Positions 55,822 through 64,000 of a DNA stretch of 64,000 bases are shown here, piece after piece. Origin of the DNA: Pseudomonas tohonis (lineage in GTDB: Bacteria > Pseudomonadota > Gammaproteobacteria > Pseudomonadales > Pseudomonadaceae); contig NZ_AP023189.1 of NCBI RefSeq assembly GCF_012767755.2, positions 6,264,001 to 6,328,000 on the forward strand, given 5' to 3'. Under the pieces are notes generated by a model. It did not search any database, was not told the DNA's origin, and was given only the letters and a program-made list of their open reading frames with translations. Position numbers and translations under genes: made by a program. Position 1 is the first letter of the stretch; the number at the start of each line of letters is the position of its first letter.

Positions 55822-56684
55822 AGATCCTCATCACCGGCCACAACGGCCAGGTCGCCCGGGAACTGCAACTGGCCCTCGCCGACCGGGCCGAGCTGCTCGT
55901 CCTCGGCCGCGACCGCCTGGATCTCGCCGACAGCGACGCGATCCGCCGCCAGGTAGGTGCCGAGCGCCCCGACCTGATCATCAACGCCGCCGCCCACACC
56001 GCCGTGGACCAGGCCGAGAACGAGCCCCAGGCCGCCTTCGCCCTCAACGCCAGCGCCCCCGGCGTGCTGGCCGAAGAGGCCGCCGCCCTGGGCGCGCCGC
56101 TGATCCACTACTCCACCGACTACGTCTTCGACGGCAGCAAGAACGCGCCCTACACCGAAGACGACCAGCCCAGCCCGCTGGGCGTCTACGGTCGCAGCAA
56201 GCTGGCCGGGGAAGAGGCGATCCGCGCGGTGGGCGGTGCGCACCTGATCCTGCGCACCAGCTGGGTCTACTCCCTGCACGGCCGCAACTTCCTGCTCACC
56301 ATGCAGCGCCTGCTGCAGGAGCGCGAACACCTGCGCGTGGTGGACGACCAGGTCGGCGCGCCCACCTGGGCCGGCCACATCGCCGCCGCCACCGCCACGC
56401 TGATCCAGCGCTGGCAGGACGGTCGCCAGGCCTGGGGCACCTATCACTTCAGCGCTGGCGGAGAGACCTCCTGGTTCGGCTTCGCCAACGCCATCGCCGA
56501 TACGCTCATGGCCGAGGGCAAGCCCTGCGCCCGCCTGGAGCCCATCCCCAGCAGCGCCTACCCGACGCCGGCGCAGCGGCCACTCAACTCGCGGATGGAC
56601 GGCAGCAAGCTGCTGCGCGACTGGGACGTCGCCCTGCCCGACTGGCGCCAGGGCCTGGACGAGTGCCTGCGTCACCCTCGCTGA
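55818..56684 (+). CDS. rmlD: dTDP-4-dehydrorhamnose reductase
   Basis: 288 aa from the ATG at 55818. NADPH-dependent final step giving dTDP-L-rhamnose. N-terminal [26 protein letters not shown] and YGRSKLAGE (active Tyr and Lys) are typical of the SDR reductase. Last gene of the operon; the order here is B-A-C-D. Confidence 0.97.
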   Translation: MKILITGHNGQVARELQLALADRAELLVLGRDRLDLADSDAIRRQVGAERPDLIINAAAHTAVDQAENEPQAAFALNASAPGVLAEEAAALGAPLIHYSTDYVFDGSKNAPYTEDDQPSPLGVYGRSKLAGEEAIRAVGGAHLILRTSWVYSLHGRNFLLTMQRLLQEREHLRVVDDQVGAPTWAGHIAAATATLIQRWQDGRQAWGTYHFSAGGETSWFGFANAIADTLMAEGKPCARLEPIPSSAYPTPAQRPLNSRMDGSKLLRDWDVALPDWRQGLDECLRHPR

Positions 56685-56732
56685 GCCCGCCGGTGTCATA
56701 ATGCGCCGCATCCCCGGCGCATTCCGACACCC

Positions 56733-58544
56733 ATGACCGCCAACGCCCTCCCCTATCGCCCCCGCTGGCGCAGCCTCGTCCTGCTGGCCCTGGTCCTGGC
56801 GCCCCTGCTGTGGCCGGCACATCACCTGGCCGAGCGCTACTACAACCAGGCCCTTGCCGAGCAGAACCGGCAGACCCTCGACCTCTACGTCGCCAACCTG
56901 CTGGGCACCCTGCGTCGCTTCGAAGTCCTGCCGCCGATCCTCGCCGACCTGCCCGCCCTGCGCAGCCAGCTGGCCGAGCCGCACGACCCGGCGCGCCTGG
57001 AAGCCGCCAACCGGTTGCTGAGCGAGGTACGCGACGAGACCGGCGCCGACGTCATCTACCTGATGAACCCCCAGGGCATCACCCTCAGTTCCTCCAACTG
57101 GGACAAGGCGGACAGCTTCATCGGCCGCGACTTCGCCTTCCGCCCCTACTACCGCGAAGCGCTGCAGGGCCGCCAGGGGCGCTTCTTCGGCCTCGGCACC
57201 ACCTCCGGCAAGCGCGGTTACTTCTACGCAAGTCCCGTGCGCGAGGGCCAGGCGGTGATCGGCATCCTGGTCGTCAAGGTCGACCTGGACGACGCCGAAT
57301 CGCTCTGGGGCAACACCCCGGAACAGCTGCTGGTGACGGACTCCAACGGCGTCGCGATCATCACCTCACGCCCGCAATGGCGCTTCCATGCCACCCGTGA
57401 GCTGGACAACGCCGAACGCGCCGCCATCGCCGCCAACCAGCCCTACCCGACCCAGTCACCCGAGCCGATCCGCCTGCGCCCCGGCGAGTGGATCACCCAG
57501 AGCCGCGAGCTCCGTGAAACCGGCTGGACGGTGAGCATCCTCGCGCCGCAGGTCCTGGTCGACCGCCAGGTGCGCACCACCGACGCCATCGCCGCCGCCA
57601 CCCTGCTCGCCCTGCTGCTGCTGCTCGGCCTGATGATGCAGCGCCGCCGCCACTACCTCGACCGCATCGCGCTGGACACCCGAGCCCGCCGCGAACTGGA
57701 GCAGCGCGTGCAGGAGCGCACCCAGGACCTCGAAGCCCTCAACAGCCGGCTCAAGGTCGAGGTGCTGGAGCGCGAACAGGCCCAGCAGGAGCTGGTGCGC
57801 GCCCAGGACGAAGTGGTGCAGGCCGGCAAGCTCTCCGCCCTCGGCACCATGTCCGCGAGCATCAGCCACGAGCTCAACCAGCCACTGGCCGCCATCCGCA
57901 GCTATGCCGACAACGCCGGCGTGCTGCTGGACCATGGGCGCTATGACGATGCCCGCGGCAACCTGCGACAGATCAGCGAGCTGACCGGACGCATGGCCTC
58001 GATCATCGCCCACCTGCGCGCCTTCGCCCGGCGCGACCGCCACGCGCCGGAGAACGTCGCCCTGCAACCTGCGCTCGACGATGCCCTGGCGCTGCTGGCC
58101 AAGCGGCGCCGGGCGATGGAGGTCGAACTGATCCGCGACATGCCCGAGGCCCAGCTCTGGGTACAGGCCGGCGAAACCCGCCTGCGCCAGGTGCTCGGCA
58201 ACCTGCTGGCCAACGCCCTCGACGCCCTGGGCGAGAAGCCGCAGCCACGGCGCATCTGGCTCAGCGCCGAAGCCCATGCCGACGGGGTGACCCTGACCCT
58301 GCGCGACAATGGCCCCGGCTTCACCCGCGAAGCCCTGCAGCGCGCGCGCGAACCCTTCTTCACCACCAAGACCAGTGCCCAGGGCCTGGGCCTCGGCCTG
58401 GCCATCTGCGACAGCCTGATCCGTGCCCTCGGCGGCGAACTGCTGCTGGCCAACCACCCCGAAGGCGGCGCCCTGCTGACCCTGCACCTGCGCTCGGCCA
58501 TCCCCGGCGCCAACCCCCTCTCACCCGAGGACCATTCCGCATGA
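56733..58544 (+). CDS. dctB: C4-dicarboxylate sensor histidine kinase
   Basis: 603 aa. Two membrane segments (about 12-32 and 288-310) flank a periplasmic double-PAS sensor containing the motif ADVIYLMNPQGITLSSSNWD. The kinase core has MSASISHELNQPLAAIRSYA (phospho-His near 378) and an ATP domain with GLGLGLAI. It senses succinate, fumarate or malate and signals to DctD. It overlaps dctD by ATGA. Confidence 0.92.
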   Translation: MTANALPYRPRWRSLVLLALVLAPLLWPAHHLAERYYNQALAEQNRQTLDLYVANLLGTLRRFEVLPPILADLPALRSQLAEPHDPARLEAANRLLSEVRDETGADVIYLMNPQGITLSSSNWDKADSFIGRDFAFRPYYREALQGRQGRFFGLGTTSGKRGYFYASPVREGQAVIGILVVKVDLDDAESLWGNTPEQLLVTDSNGVAIITSRPQWRFHATRELDNAERAAIAANQPYPTQSPEPIRLRPGEWITQSRELRETGWTVSILAPQVLVDRQVRTTDAIAAATLLALLLLLGLMMQRRRHYLDRIALDTRARRELEQRVQERTQDLEALNSRLKVEVLEREQAQQELVRAQDEVVQAGKLSALGTMSASISHELNQPLAAIRSYADNAGVLLDHGRYDDARGNLRQISELTGRMASIIAHLRAFARRDRHAPENVALQPALDDALALLAKRRRAMEVELIRDMPEAQLWVQAGETRLRQVLGNLLANALDALGEKPQPRRIWLSAEAHADGVTLTLRDNGPGFTREALQRAREPFFTTKTSAQGLGLGLAICDSLIRALGGELLLANHPEGGALLTLHLRSAIPGANPLSPEDHSA

Positions 58545-59914
58545 CCCAGCCACTCGAAGCCGGCACCCAGGTCCTGCTGGTCGACGACGACCCGCACCTG
58601 CGCCAGGCCCTGAGCCAGACCCTCGACCTCGCCGGCCTCAAGGTCGCCACCCTGGGCGACGCCAAGGGCCTGGCCGCTACCCTGCCCGCCGACTGGCCGG
58701 GCGTGGTGGTCAGCGACATCCGCATGCCCGGTGTCGACGGCCTCGAACTGCTGCGCCAGCTTCACGAGCGCGACCCCCAGCTGCCCGTGCTGCTGATCAC
58801 CGGCCACGGCGACGTGCCCCTGGCCGTGCAGGCCATGCGCGCCGGTGCCTATGACTTCCTGGAGAAGCCCTTCGCCAGCGAAGACCTGCTCGACAGCGTG
58901 CGCCGCGCCCTCGACCTGCGCCGCCTGGTGCTGGAGAACCGCAGCCTGCGCCTGGCCCTCTCCGACCGCCAGCAGCTCAGCGCCCGCCTGGTGGGCCAGT
59001 CGGCTGCCGCCCAGCGCCTGCGCGAGCAGATCGGCGCCCTCGCCGGCACCAGCGCCGACGTGCTGATCCTCGGCGAGACCGGGGCCGGCAAGGAGGTGGT
59101 GGCCCGCGCGCTGCACGACCTGTCCGCGCGCCGCGACGGCCCCTTCGTCGCCATCAACGCCGGCGCCCTGGCGGAATCGGTGGTGGAGAGCGAGCTCTTC
59201 GGCCACGAACAGGGCGCCTTCACCGGCGCGCAGAAGCGCCGCATCGGCAAGTTCGAGTACGCCAACGGCGGCACCGTGTTCCTCGACGAGATCGAGAGCA
59301 TGAGCCCCGACGTGCAGGTCAAGCTGCTGCGCCTGTTGCAGGAGCGCGTGGTCGAACGGCTCGGCGCCAACCAGCTGATCCCGCTGGATATCCGCGTCAT
59401 CGCCGCCACCAAGGAAGACCTGCGCCAGGCCGCCGACCAGGGCCGCTTCCGTGCCGACCTCTACTACCGCCTCAACGTCGCCAGCCTGCGCATCCCGCCG
59501 CTACGTGAGCGCGGCGAGGACATCCTCCTGCTGTTCCAGCACTTCGCCGAAGCCGCCGCCGCGCGCCACGGCAGCCAGCCGCGCACGCTGGACAGCTCGC
59601 AGCGTGCCCTGCTGCTGACCCATGACTGGCCCGGCAACGTGCGCGAACTGCAGAACGCCGGCGAGCGCTTCGCCCTCGGCCTCGACCTGGCCCTGGACAA
59701 CGGTGCGCCGGAGCTGCCCACCAGCAGCGGCGGCCTGAGCGAGCAGGTGGAAGCCTTCGAGCGGGCGCTGATCCTCGCGGAGCTGGGCAACCCGCACAAC
59801 TCCATGCGCAGTCTCGCCGAGGCCCTGGGCCTGCCGCGCAAGACGCTGTCGGACAAGCTGCGCAAGCACAACCTCAGCTTCGGTGGCGGAAATCCCGCCG
59901 ACGAGCAGGACTGA
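58541..59914 (+). CDS. dctD: Sigma-54-dependent response regulator
   Basis: 457 aa. Receiver with VVVSDIRMPG (Asp near 57), AAA+ domain with Walker A GETGAGKE and the sigma-54-contacting GAFTGA loop, and a C-terminal Fis-type HTH (NSMRSLAEALGLPRKTLSDKLRKH). It activates C4-dicarboxylate uptake genes from sigma-54 promoters. No dctA or dctPQM gene is in the window. Confidence 0.93.
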   Translation: MTQPLEAGTQVLLVDDDPHLRQALSQTLDLAGLKVATLGDAKGLAATLPADWPGVVVSDIRMPGVDGLELLRQLHERDPQLPVLLITGHGDVPLAVQAMRAGAYDFLEKPFASEDLLDSVRRALDLRRLVLENRSLRLALSDRQQLSARLVGQSAAAQRLREQIGALAGTSADVLILGETGAGKEVVARALHDLSARRDGPFVAINAGALAESVVESELFGHEQGAFTGAQKRRIGKFEYANGGTVFLDEIESMSPDVQVKLLRLLQERVVERLGANQLIPLDIRVIAATKEDLRQAADQGRFRADLYYRLNVASLRIPPLRERGEDILLLFQHFAEAAAARHGSQPRTLDSSQRALLLTHDWPGNVRELQNAGERFALGLDLALDNGAPELPTSSGGLSEQVEAFERALILAELGNPHNSMRSLAEALGLPRKTLSDKLRKHNLSFGGGNPADEQD

Positions 59915-60209
59915 TAGGCGGACTTCCGCTCAGACCGGAGCCATACCCTCGGGCCGATGCCAGCAATCCCGGCATTCACGGGCACTGGCACAGGCCTTGC
60001 TCCGTGCACCGCATCTCAATGCCAAGGCATTGAACCAGGGCATCCCGCCTCCCCGGGATGCCCGCCCGCAGCGGCCACAAGCCGCCACCGGGTTTCTTTC
60101 CCCAGCGCAGCCTCGGCCCTCCCCGGCCCTGGCGGCAGGCGGCGGTCCATCAGCCCATCGCCTTCCACGTCGACCCGGCCCTCGCGCCGGGTTCGTCGTA
60201 TCCACCCCG
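59915..60209. other. Convergent intergenic region with two hairpins
   Basis: Between dctD (plus) and the DUF5064 gene (minus). TCAATGCC-AA-GGCATTGA (60016-60033) is a perfect stem and GGGCATCCCG-CCTCCC-CGGGATGCCC (60038-60063) another, with no U-runs. They may serve as a bidirectional transcript end or be a REP-like element. A plus-strand reading frame here looks non-coding. Confidence 0.5.
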
Positions 60210-60575
60210 TCAAAGCGACCTGTCGAGAAGAAAGCGCCCCAAGTCCACCGGTGTCCCCGGCGCAGCGTGCAATTGCCTGCGCAGGTCGGCGAACACCCGC
60301 TCGTAATCCCCACGCATGCCCGCCGTGATCCGCAGGTGCGGGGGGAATCCATGCCGTCGCAGGCGCCGGCAGGTGCTCTGCAGGAAGTTGTAGGCGACAT
60401 CGCGATGCAGCTCGAAGGTGTCATGGAAGCCGCGCCCGGCCACCTCCCCCCGCAGATCGAAGTGCACGTAGGTTTCGCGATCACGCTGCCGGAGCTGGTA
60501 ATCCATGTCGATGAAATAGCCAGGGCAAGGCCCCGCCCCATCCCGCCTGACGACCAGGTGCCCAGGTCGAAACAT
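60210..60575 (-). CDS. DUF5064 family protein
   Basis: 121 aa. The start MFRPGHLVVRRD and the central VHFDLRGEVAGRGFHDTFELHRD fit the DUF5064 family of small Pseudomonas proteins of unknown function. It is transcribed away from the arc operon. Confidence 0.75.
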   Translation of the reverse strand: MFRPGHLVVRRDGAGPCPGYFIDMDYQLRQRDRETYVHFDLRGEVAGRGFHDTFELHRDVAYNFLQSTCRRLRRHGFPPHLRITAGMRGDYERVFADLRRQLHAAPGTPVDLGRFLLDRSL

Positions 60576-60947
60576 GCTCGATACCCCTTATGAAAAGTTG
60601 ATGTAGGAAACCTCCAGGCGAGTCGGCTTATATCCATTCGAAATCAAGTGAAACTTGAATAAGTCCGATATAAGTAAATGGCATTTGGCCATGTTTCTTA
60701 CAACAAATTCTTACAGCTTGAACTGTCACAAAAACCAACTAGTTTGAACTGGGCGCCGCCTGGGATGGCTTGCCGACCCCCTATATTGCTCGCTCCGAGC
60801 ATGCCTCCGAAGCCGCCACGCCCCCTCCGAAACCTGTAAGGAAATTGTCCCGCGCGGATTGATAGCTAGCTATTGACCTACGTCATAACTCTTCCCCGAA
60901 AGGAAGAGCCAACTAAGCACAGTTCCTACTCCTAATGGAGGTGCAAG
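60576..60947 (+). promoter_or_regulatory. arc operon upstream region
   Basis: 372 bases without a gene, AT-rich at 60590-60740. It holds a perfect 12-bp palindrome ATAGCTAGCTAT (60862-60873), an ANR-type box at 60873-60886, and TGTCACAAAAACCAAC (60725-60740), which loosely resembles an ArgR half-site. Confidence 0.6.
60873..60886 (+). promoter_or_regulatory. ANR/FNR-type box of the arc operon
   Basis: TTGACCTACGTCAT fits TTGAC-N4-GTCAA with one mismatch. A start about 41 bases downstream would put the -10 near 60910, 37 bases before the arcD ATG. Oxygen limitation via ANR induces arcDABC in Pseudomonas aeruginosa. Confidence 0.7.
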
Positions 60948-62375
60948 ATGTCAGACTCCACCCAAAAACTCCGACTAGGCGCTTTGGTGGCGCTGGTAGT
61001 TGGCTCGATGGTCGGCGGCGGTATCTTCTCGCTGCCGCAGAACATGGCAGCCAGTGCCGATGTCGGCGCCATCCTCATCGGCTGGGGCATCACCGCCGTC
61101 GGCATGCTGACCCTGGCCTTCGTCTTCCAGACCCTGGCCAATCGCAAGCCCGATCTCGACGGCGGCGTGTACGCCTACGCCAAGGCCGGCTTCGGCGACT
61201 ACATGGGTTTCTCCTCGGCCTGGGGCTACTGGATCAGCGCCTGGCTGGGCAACGTCGGCTACTTCGTCCTGCTGTTCAGCACCCTCGGCTACTTCTTCCC
61301 GATCTTCGGCGAAGGCAACACCCCGGCGGCCATCATCGGTGCCTCGGTGGTGCTCTGGGCCGTGCATTTCCTGGTGCTGCGCGGGATCAAGGAGGCAGCG
61401 TTCATCAACCTGGTGACCACGGTCGCCAAGATCGTGCCGCTGTTCCTGTTCATCCTCATCTGCCTGTTCGCCTTCAAGCTGGACATCTTCACCGCCGACA
61501 TCTGGGGCTCGATGAACCCCGAGCTCGGCAGCGTGATGAACCAGGTGCGCAACATGATGCTGGTCACCGTCTGGGTGTTCATCGGCATCGAGGGCGCGAG
61601 CATCTTCTCCGCCCGCGCCGAGAAGCGCAGCGATGTCGGCAAGGCCACCATCATCGGCTTCGTCACCGTGCTGCTGTTGCTGGTGCTGGTGAACGTGCTG
61701 TCGCTCGGCATCATGACCCAGCCTGAACTGGCCAAGCTGCAGAACCCGTCCATGGCGGCGGTGCTGGAGCACGTGGTCGGCCACTGGGGCGCGGTGCTGA
61801 TCAGCGTCGGCCTGATCATCTCCCTGGTCGGTGCCCTGCTGTCCTGGGTGCTGCTGTGCGCGGAGATCCTCTTCGCCGCCGCCAAGGACCACACGATGCC
61901 GGAGTTCCTCCGTCGCGAGAACGCCAACCATGTGCCGGCCAACGCCCTGTGGCTGACCAACGCCATGGTCCAGCTGTTCCTCATCGTCACGCTGTTCAGC
62001 GCCAGCACCTACCTGTCGCTGATCTACCTGGCGACCTCGATGATCCTGGTGCCCTACTTCTGGTCCGCCGCCTACGCCCTGCTGCTGCCGATCCGTGGCG
62101 AGACCTACGAGACGGACGGCCGTGACCGCAACAAGGACCTGGCCATCGCCGCCGTCGCCCTGGTCTACGCCGTTTGGCTGCTCTACGCCGGCGGCGTGAA
62201 GTACCTGCTGCTCTCGGCCCTGCTCTACGCCCCTGGCGCGATCCTCTTCGCCAAGGCCAAGCACGAGCTCGGCCAACCCATCTTCACCAACGTTGAGAAG
62301 CTGATCTTCGCCGCCGTGGTAATCGGCGCGCTCGTGGCGGCCTACGGCCTCTACGACGGCTTCCTGACTCTGTAA
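60948..62375 (+). CDS. arcD: Arginine/ornithine antiporter
   Basis: 475 aa, about 12 membrane segments, APC superfamily (N-terminal LVVGSMVGGGIFSLPQNMA). It exchanges external arginine for internal ornithine, supplying the arginine deiminase pathway that yields ATP without oxygen. GGAGGTG precedes the ATG. First gene of arcDAB(C). Confidence 0.95.
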   Translation: MSDSTQKLRLGALVALVVGSMVGGGIFSLPQNMAASADVGAILIGWGITAVGMLTLAFVFQTLANRKPDLDGGVYAYAKAGFGDYMGFSSAWGYWISAWLGNVGYFVLLFSTLGYFFPIFGEGNTPAAIIGASVVLWAVHFLVLRGIKEAAFINLVTTVAKIVPLFLFILICLFAFKLDIFTADIWGSMNPELGSVMNQVRNMMLVTVWVFIGIEGASIFSARAEKRSDVGKATIIGFVTVLLLLVLVNVLSLGIMTQPELAKLQNPSMAAVLEHVVGHWGAVLISVGLIISLVGALLSWVLLCAEILFAAAKDHTMPEFLRRENANHVPANALWLTNAMVQLFLIVTLFSASTYLSLIYLATSMILVPYFWSAAYALLLPIRGETYETDGRDRNKDLAIAAVALVYAVWLLYAGGVKYLLLSALLYAPGAILFAKAKHELGQPIFTNVEKLIFAAVVIGALVAAYGLYDGFLTL

Positions 62376-62393
62376 CTCGTAAGGAGACCTGCC

Positions 62394-63644
62394 ATGTCCA
62401 AAGTCAAACTCGGCGTTCATTCCGAAGCCGGCAAACTGCATAAGGTGATGGTCTGCTCGCCCGGTCTGGCCCATATGCGCCTGACCCCCAACAACTGCGA
62501 CGAGCTGCTGTTCGATGACGTCATCTGGGTCAACCAGGCCAAGCGCGACCACTTCGACTTCGTCACCAAGATGCGCGAGCGCGGCGTCGAGGTGATGGAG
62601 ATGCACAACCTGCTCACCGACATCGTGCAGAACCCCGAGGCCCTGAAATGGATCCTCGACCGCAAGATCACCGCCAACCAGGTCGGCATCGGCCTGACCA
62701 ACGAAGTGCGCTCCTGGCTCGAGGGCCTTGAGCCACGCAAACTCGCCGAGTTCCTCATCGGCGGGGTCGCGGGCTCCGACCTGCCGGACAGCGAGGGCGT
62801 CAGCGCGGTCAAGATGTACCGCGACTACCTGGGCCATTCCAGCTTCATCCTGCCGCCGCTGCCCAACACCCAGTTCACCCGCGACACCACCTGCTGGATC
62901 TACGGCGGCGTGACGCTCAACCCGATGTACTGGCCGGCGCGACGCCAGGAAACCCTGCTCACCACAGCCATCTACAAGTTCCACCCCGAGTTCACCAACG
63001 CCGAGTTCGAAGTCTGGTACGGCGACCCCGACCAGGACCACGGCAGCGCCACCCTCGAAGGCGGCGACGTGATGCCCATCGGCAATGGCGTGGTGCTCAT
63101 CGGCATGGGCGAGCGCACCTCGCGCCAGGCCATCGGCCAGCTGGCCCAGTCGCTGTTCGCCAAGGGCGCGGCACAGAAAGTGGTGGTCGCCGGCCTGCCG
63201 AAGTCCCGCGCGGCCATGCACCTGGACACCGTCTTCACCTTCTGCGACCGCGACCTGGTCACGGTCTTCCCGGAAGTGGTCAAGGAGATCGTCCCCTTCA
63301 TCCTGCGCCCGGACGAAAGCCGTCCCTACGGCATCGACATCCGCCGCGAGGAGAAGAGCTTCATCGACGTGGTCGCCGAGTCCCTCGGGCTCAAGCAGCT
63401 GCGCGTGGTGCAGACCGGCGGCGACAGCTTCGAGGCCGAGCGCGAGCAGTGGGACGACGGCAACAACGTCGTCTGCCTGGAGCCCGGCGTGGTGGTCGGC
63501 TATGACCGCAACACCTACACCAACACCCAGCTGCGCAAGGCCGGTGTCGAGGTGGTGACCATCAGCGCCAGCGAACTCGGCCGCGGCCGTGGCGGTGGCC
63601 ACTGCATGACCTGCCCGATCCTGCGCGACCCGATCGACTATTGA
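62394..63644 (+). CDS. arcA: Arginine deiminase
   Basis: 416 aa, family length. Hydrolyses arginine to citrulline and ammonia. [33 protein letters not shown] and the C-terminal catalytic Cys in [14 protein letters not shown] are present. It starts 18 bases after arcD with AAGGAG. Confidence 0.98.
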   Translation: MSKVKLGVHSEAGKLHKVMVCSPGLAHMRLTPNNCDELLFDDVIWVNQAKRDHFDFVTKMRERGVEVMEMHNLLTDIVQNPEALKWILDRKITANQVGIGLTNEVRSWLEGLEPRKLAEFLIGGVAGSDLPDSEGVSAVKMYRDYLGHSSFILPPLPNTQFTRDTTCWIYGGVTLNPMYWPARRQETLLTTAIYKFHPEFTNAEFEVWYGDPDQDHGSATLEGGDVMPIGNGVVLIGMGERTSRQAIGQLAQSLFAKGAAQKVVVAGLPKSRAAMHLDTVFTFCDRDLVTVFPEVVKEIVPFILRPDESRPYGIDIRREEKSFIDVVAESLGLKQLRVVQTGGDSFEAEREQWDDGNNVVCLEPGVVVGYDRNTYTNTQLRKAGVEVVTISASELGRGRGGGHCMTCPILRDPIDY

Positions 63645-63751
63645 TCCAAGAAGCCGAACCCCGGCGGCCGTCACCCGCGGCCGCCCGCCCCGCCAGCCAC
63701 GAGCTGTTCTGACGGGGCCTGGATTCCGACCTGCCCAAAAGGAGAAAGACC

Positions 63752-64000
63752 ATGGCTTTCAACATGCACAACCGCAACCTGCTCAGCCTGATGCACCACA
63801 GCACCCGCGAGCTGCGCTACCTGCTGGACCTCTCCCGCGACCTGAAGCGCGCCAAGTACACCGGCACCGAGCAGCAGCACCTGAAACGCAAGAACATCGC
63901 GTTGATCTTCGAGAAGACCTCCACCCGCACCCGCTGCGCCTTCGAGGTCGCCGCCTATGACCAGGGCGCCAACGTCACCTACATCGACCCCAACTCCTCG
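63752..64000 (+). CDS. arcB: Catabolic ornithine carbamoyltransferase (partial, runs off the window)
   Basis: The first 83 residues are visible (AAGGAG before the ATG). [16 protein letters not shown] carries the STRTR carbamoyl-phosphate motif. It splits citrulline to carbamoyl phosphate and ornithine. arcC should follow outside the window. Confidence 0.95.
   Translation, partial: MAFNMHNRNLLSLMHHSTRELRYLLDLSRDLKRAKYTGTEQQHLKRKNIALIFEKTSTRTRCAFEVAAYDQGANVTYIDPNSS

Noticed and set aside
59883..60593. Plus-strand frame between dctD and the arc operon
   Set aside because: Pro/Arg/Ser-rich, crosses hairpins and overlaps the recognised DUF5064 gene on the other strand.
60975..63674. 899-codon minus-strand frame opposite arcD-arcA
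   Set aside because: Shadow of two well-defined enzymes, with His/Val/Gln/Asp-rich low-complexity sequence and no domains.

Overview
The window is high-GC proteobacterial chromosome, most likely a Pseudomonas-group gammaproteobacterium. The flanking genes support this: an arcDAB arginine deiminase operon, a dctBD pair, an rmlBACD dTDP-rhamnose operon, a DUF5064 protein and large hybrid histidine kinases. I cannot name the species. Host sequence occupies about 1-12.0 kb and 53.2-64 kb. The middle (12028-53227) is one integrated, apparently complete lambda-like prophage with a siphovirus-type tail.

Left host arm: the start of a cheB-type gene, a CheR methyltransferase and a three-receiver hybrid kinase form a leftward cluster. 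A second hybrid kinase (4606-7188) is divergent. Next is a basic amino-acid ABC transporter operon (ATPase, periplasmic binding protein, two permeases) with a good sigma-54-type -24/-12 element upstream, then a SAM methyltransferase and tRNA-Thr(UGU).

Prophage: it sits in the 3' half of tRNA-Thr, bounded by 49-bp direct repeats (12028-12076 and 53179-53227). CI (45806-46567) is the centre. To its right, rightward early genes run from a small HTH protein through many small unknowns to a DUF4224-type protein and the integrase at the right end. To its left, leftward early genes run cro, small ORFs, antirepressor, an O-like initiator containing 22-bp iterons, helicase loader, DnaB helicase, a second tyrosine recombinase and a Q-position gene. 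After a dyad and a terminator the leftward late operon begins: holins, TerS, TerL, gpW, portal, protease-capsid fusion, an Acb2-like anti-CBASS protein, decoration protein, connectors, tail tube, tail chaperone with a -1 frameshift, tape measure, tail tip and fibres, endolysin candidate, and Rz with nested Rz1. A DUF4760-like membrane protein on the opposite strand sits at the left edge behind an attenuator-like leader.

Right host arm: the native tRNA-Thr terminator, displaced about 41 kb by the prophage, then rmlBACD, dctBD, a DUF5064 gene and arcDA plus the start of arcB behind an ANR-type box.

Most notable observations: the Acb2-like gene between capsid genes, the T TTT TTC slippery site fusing two tail chaperone frames, the iteron array inside the O-like gene, two tyrosine recombinases in one prophage, a consistent CI/Cro operator set with a predicted leaderless cI mRNA, and two moron-like units with their own control elements.
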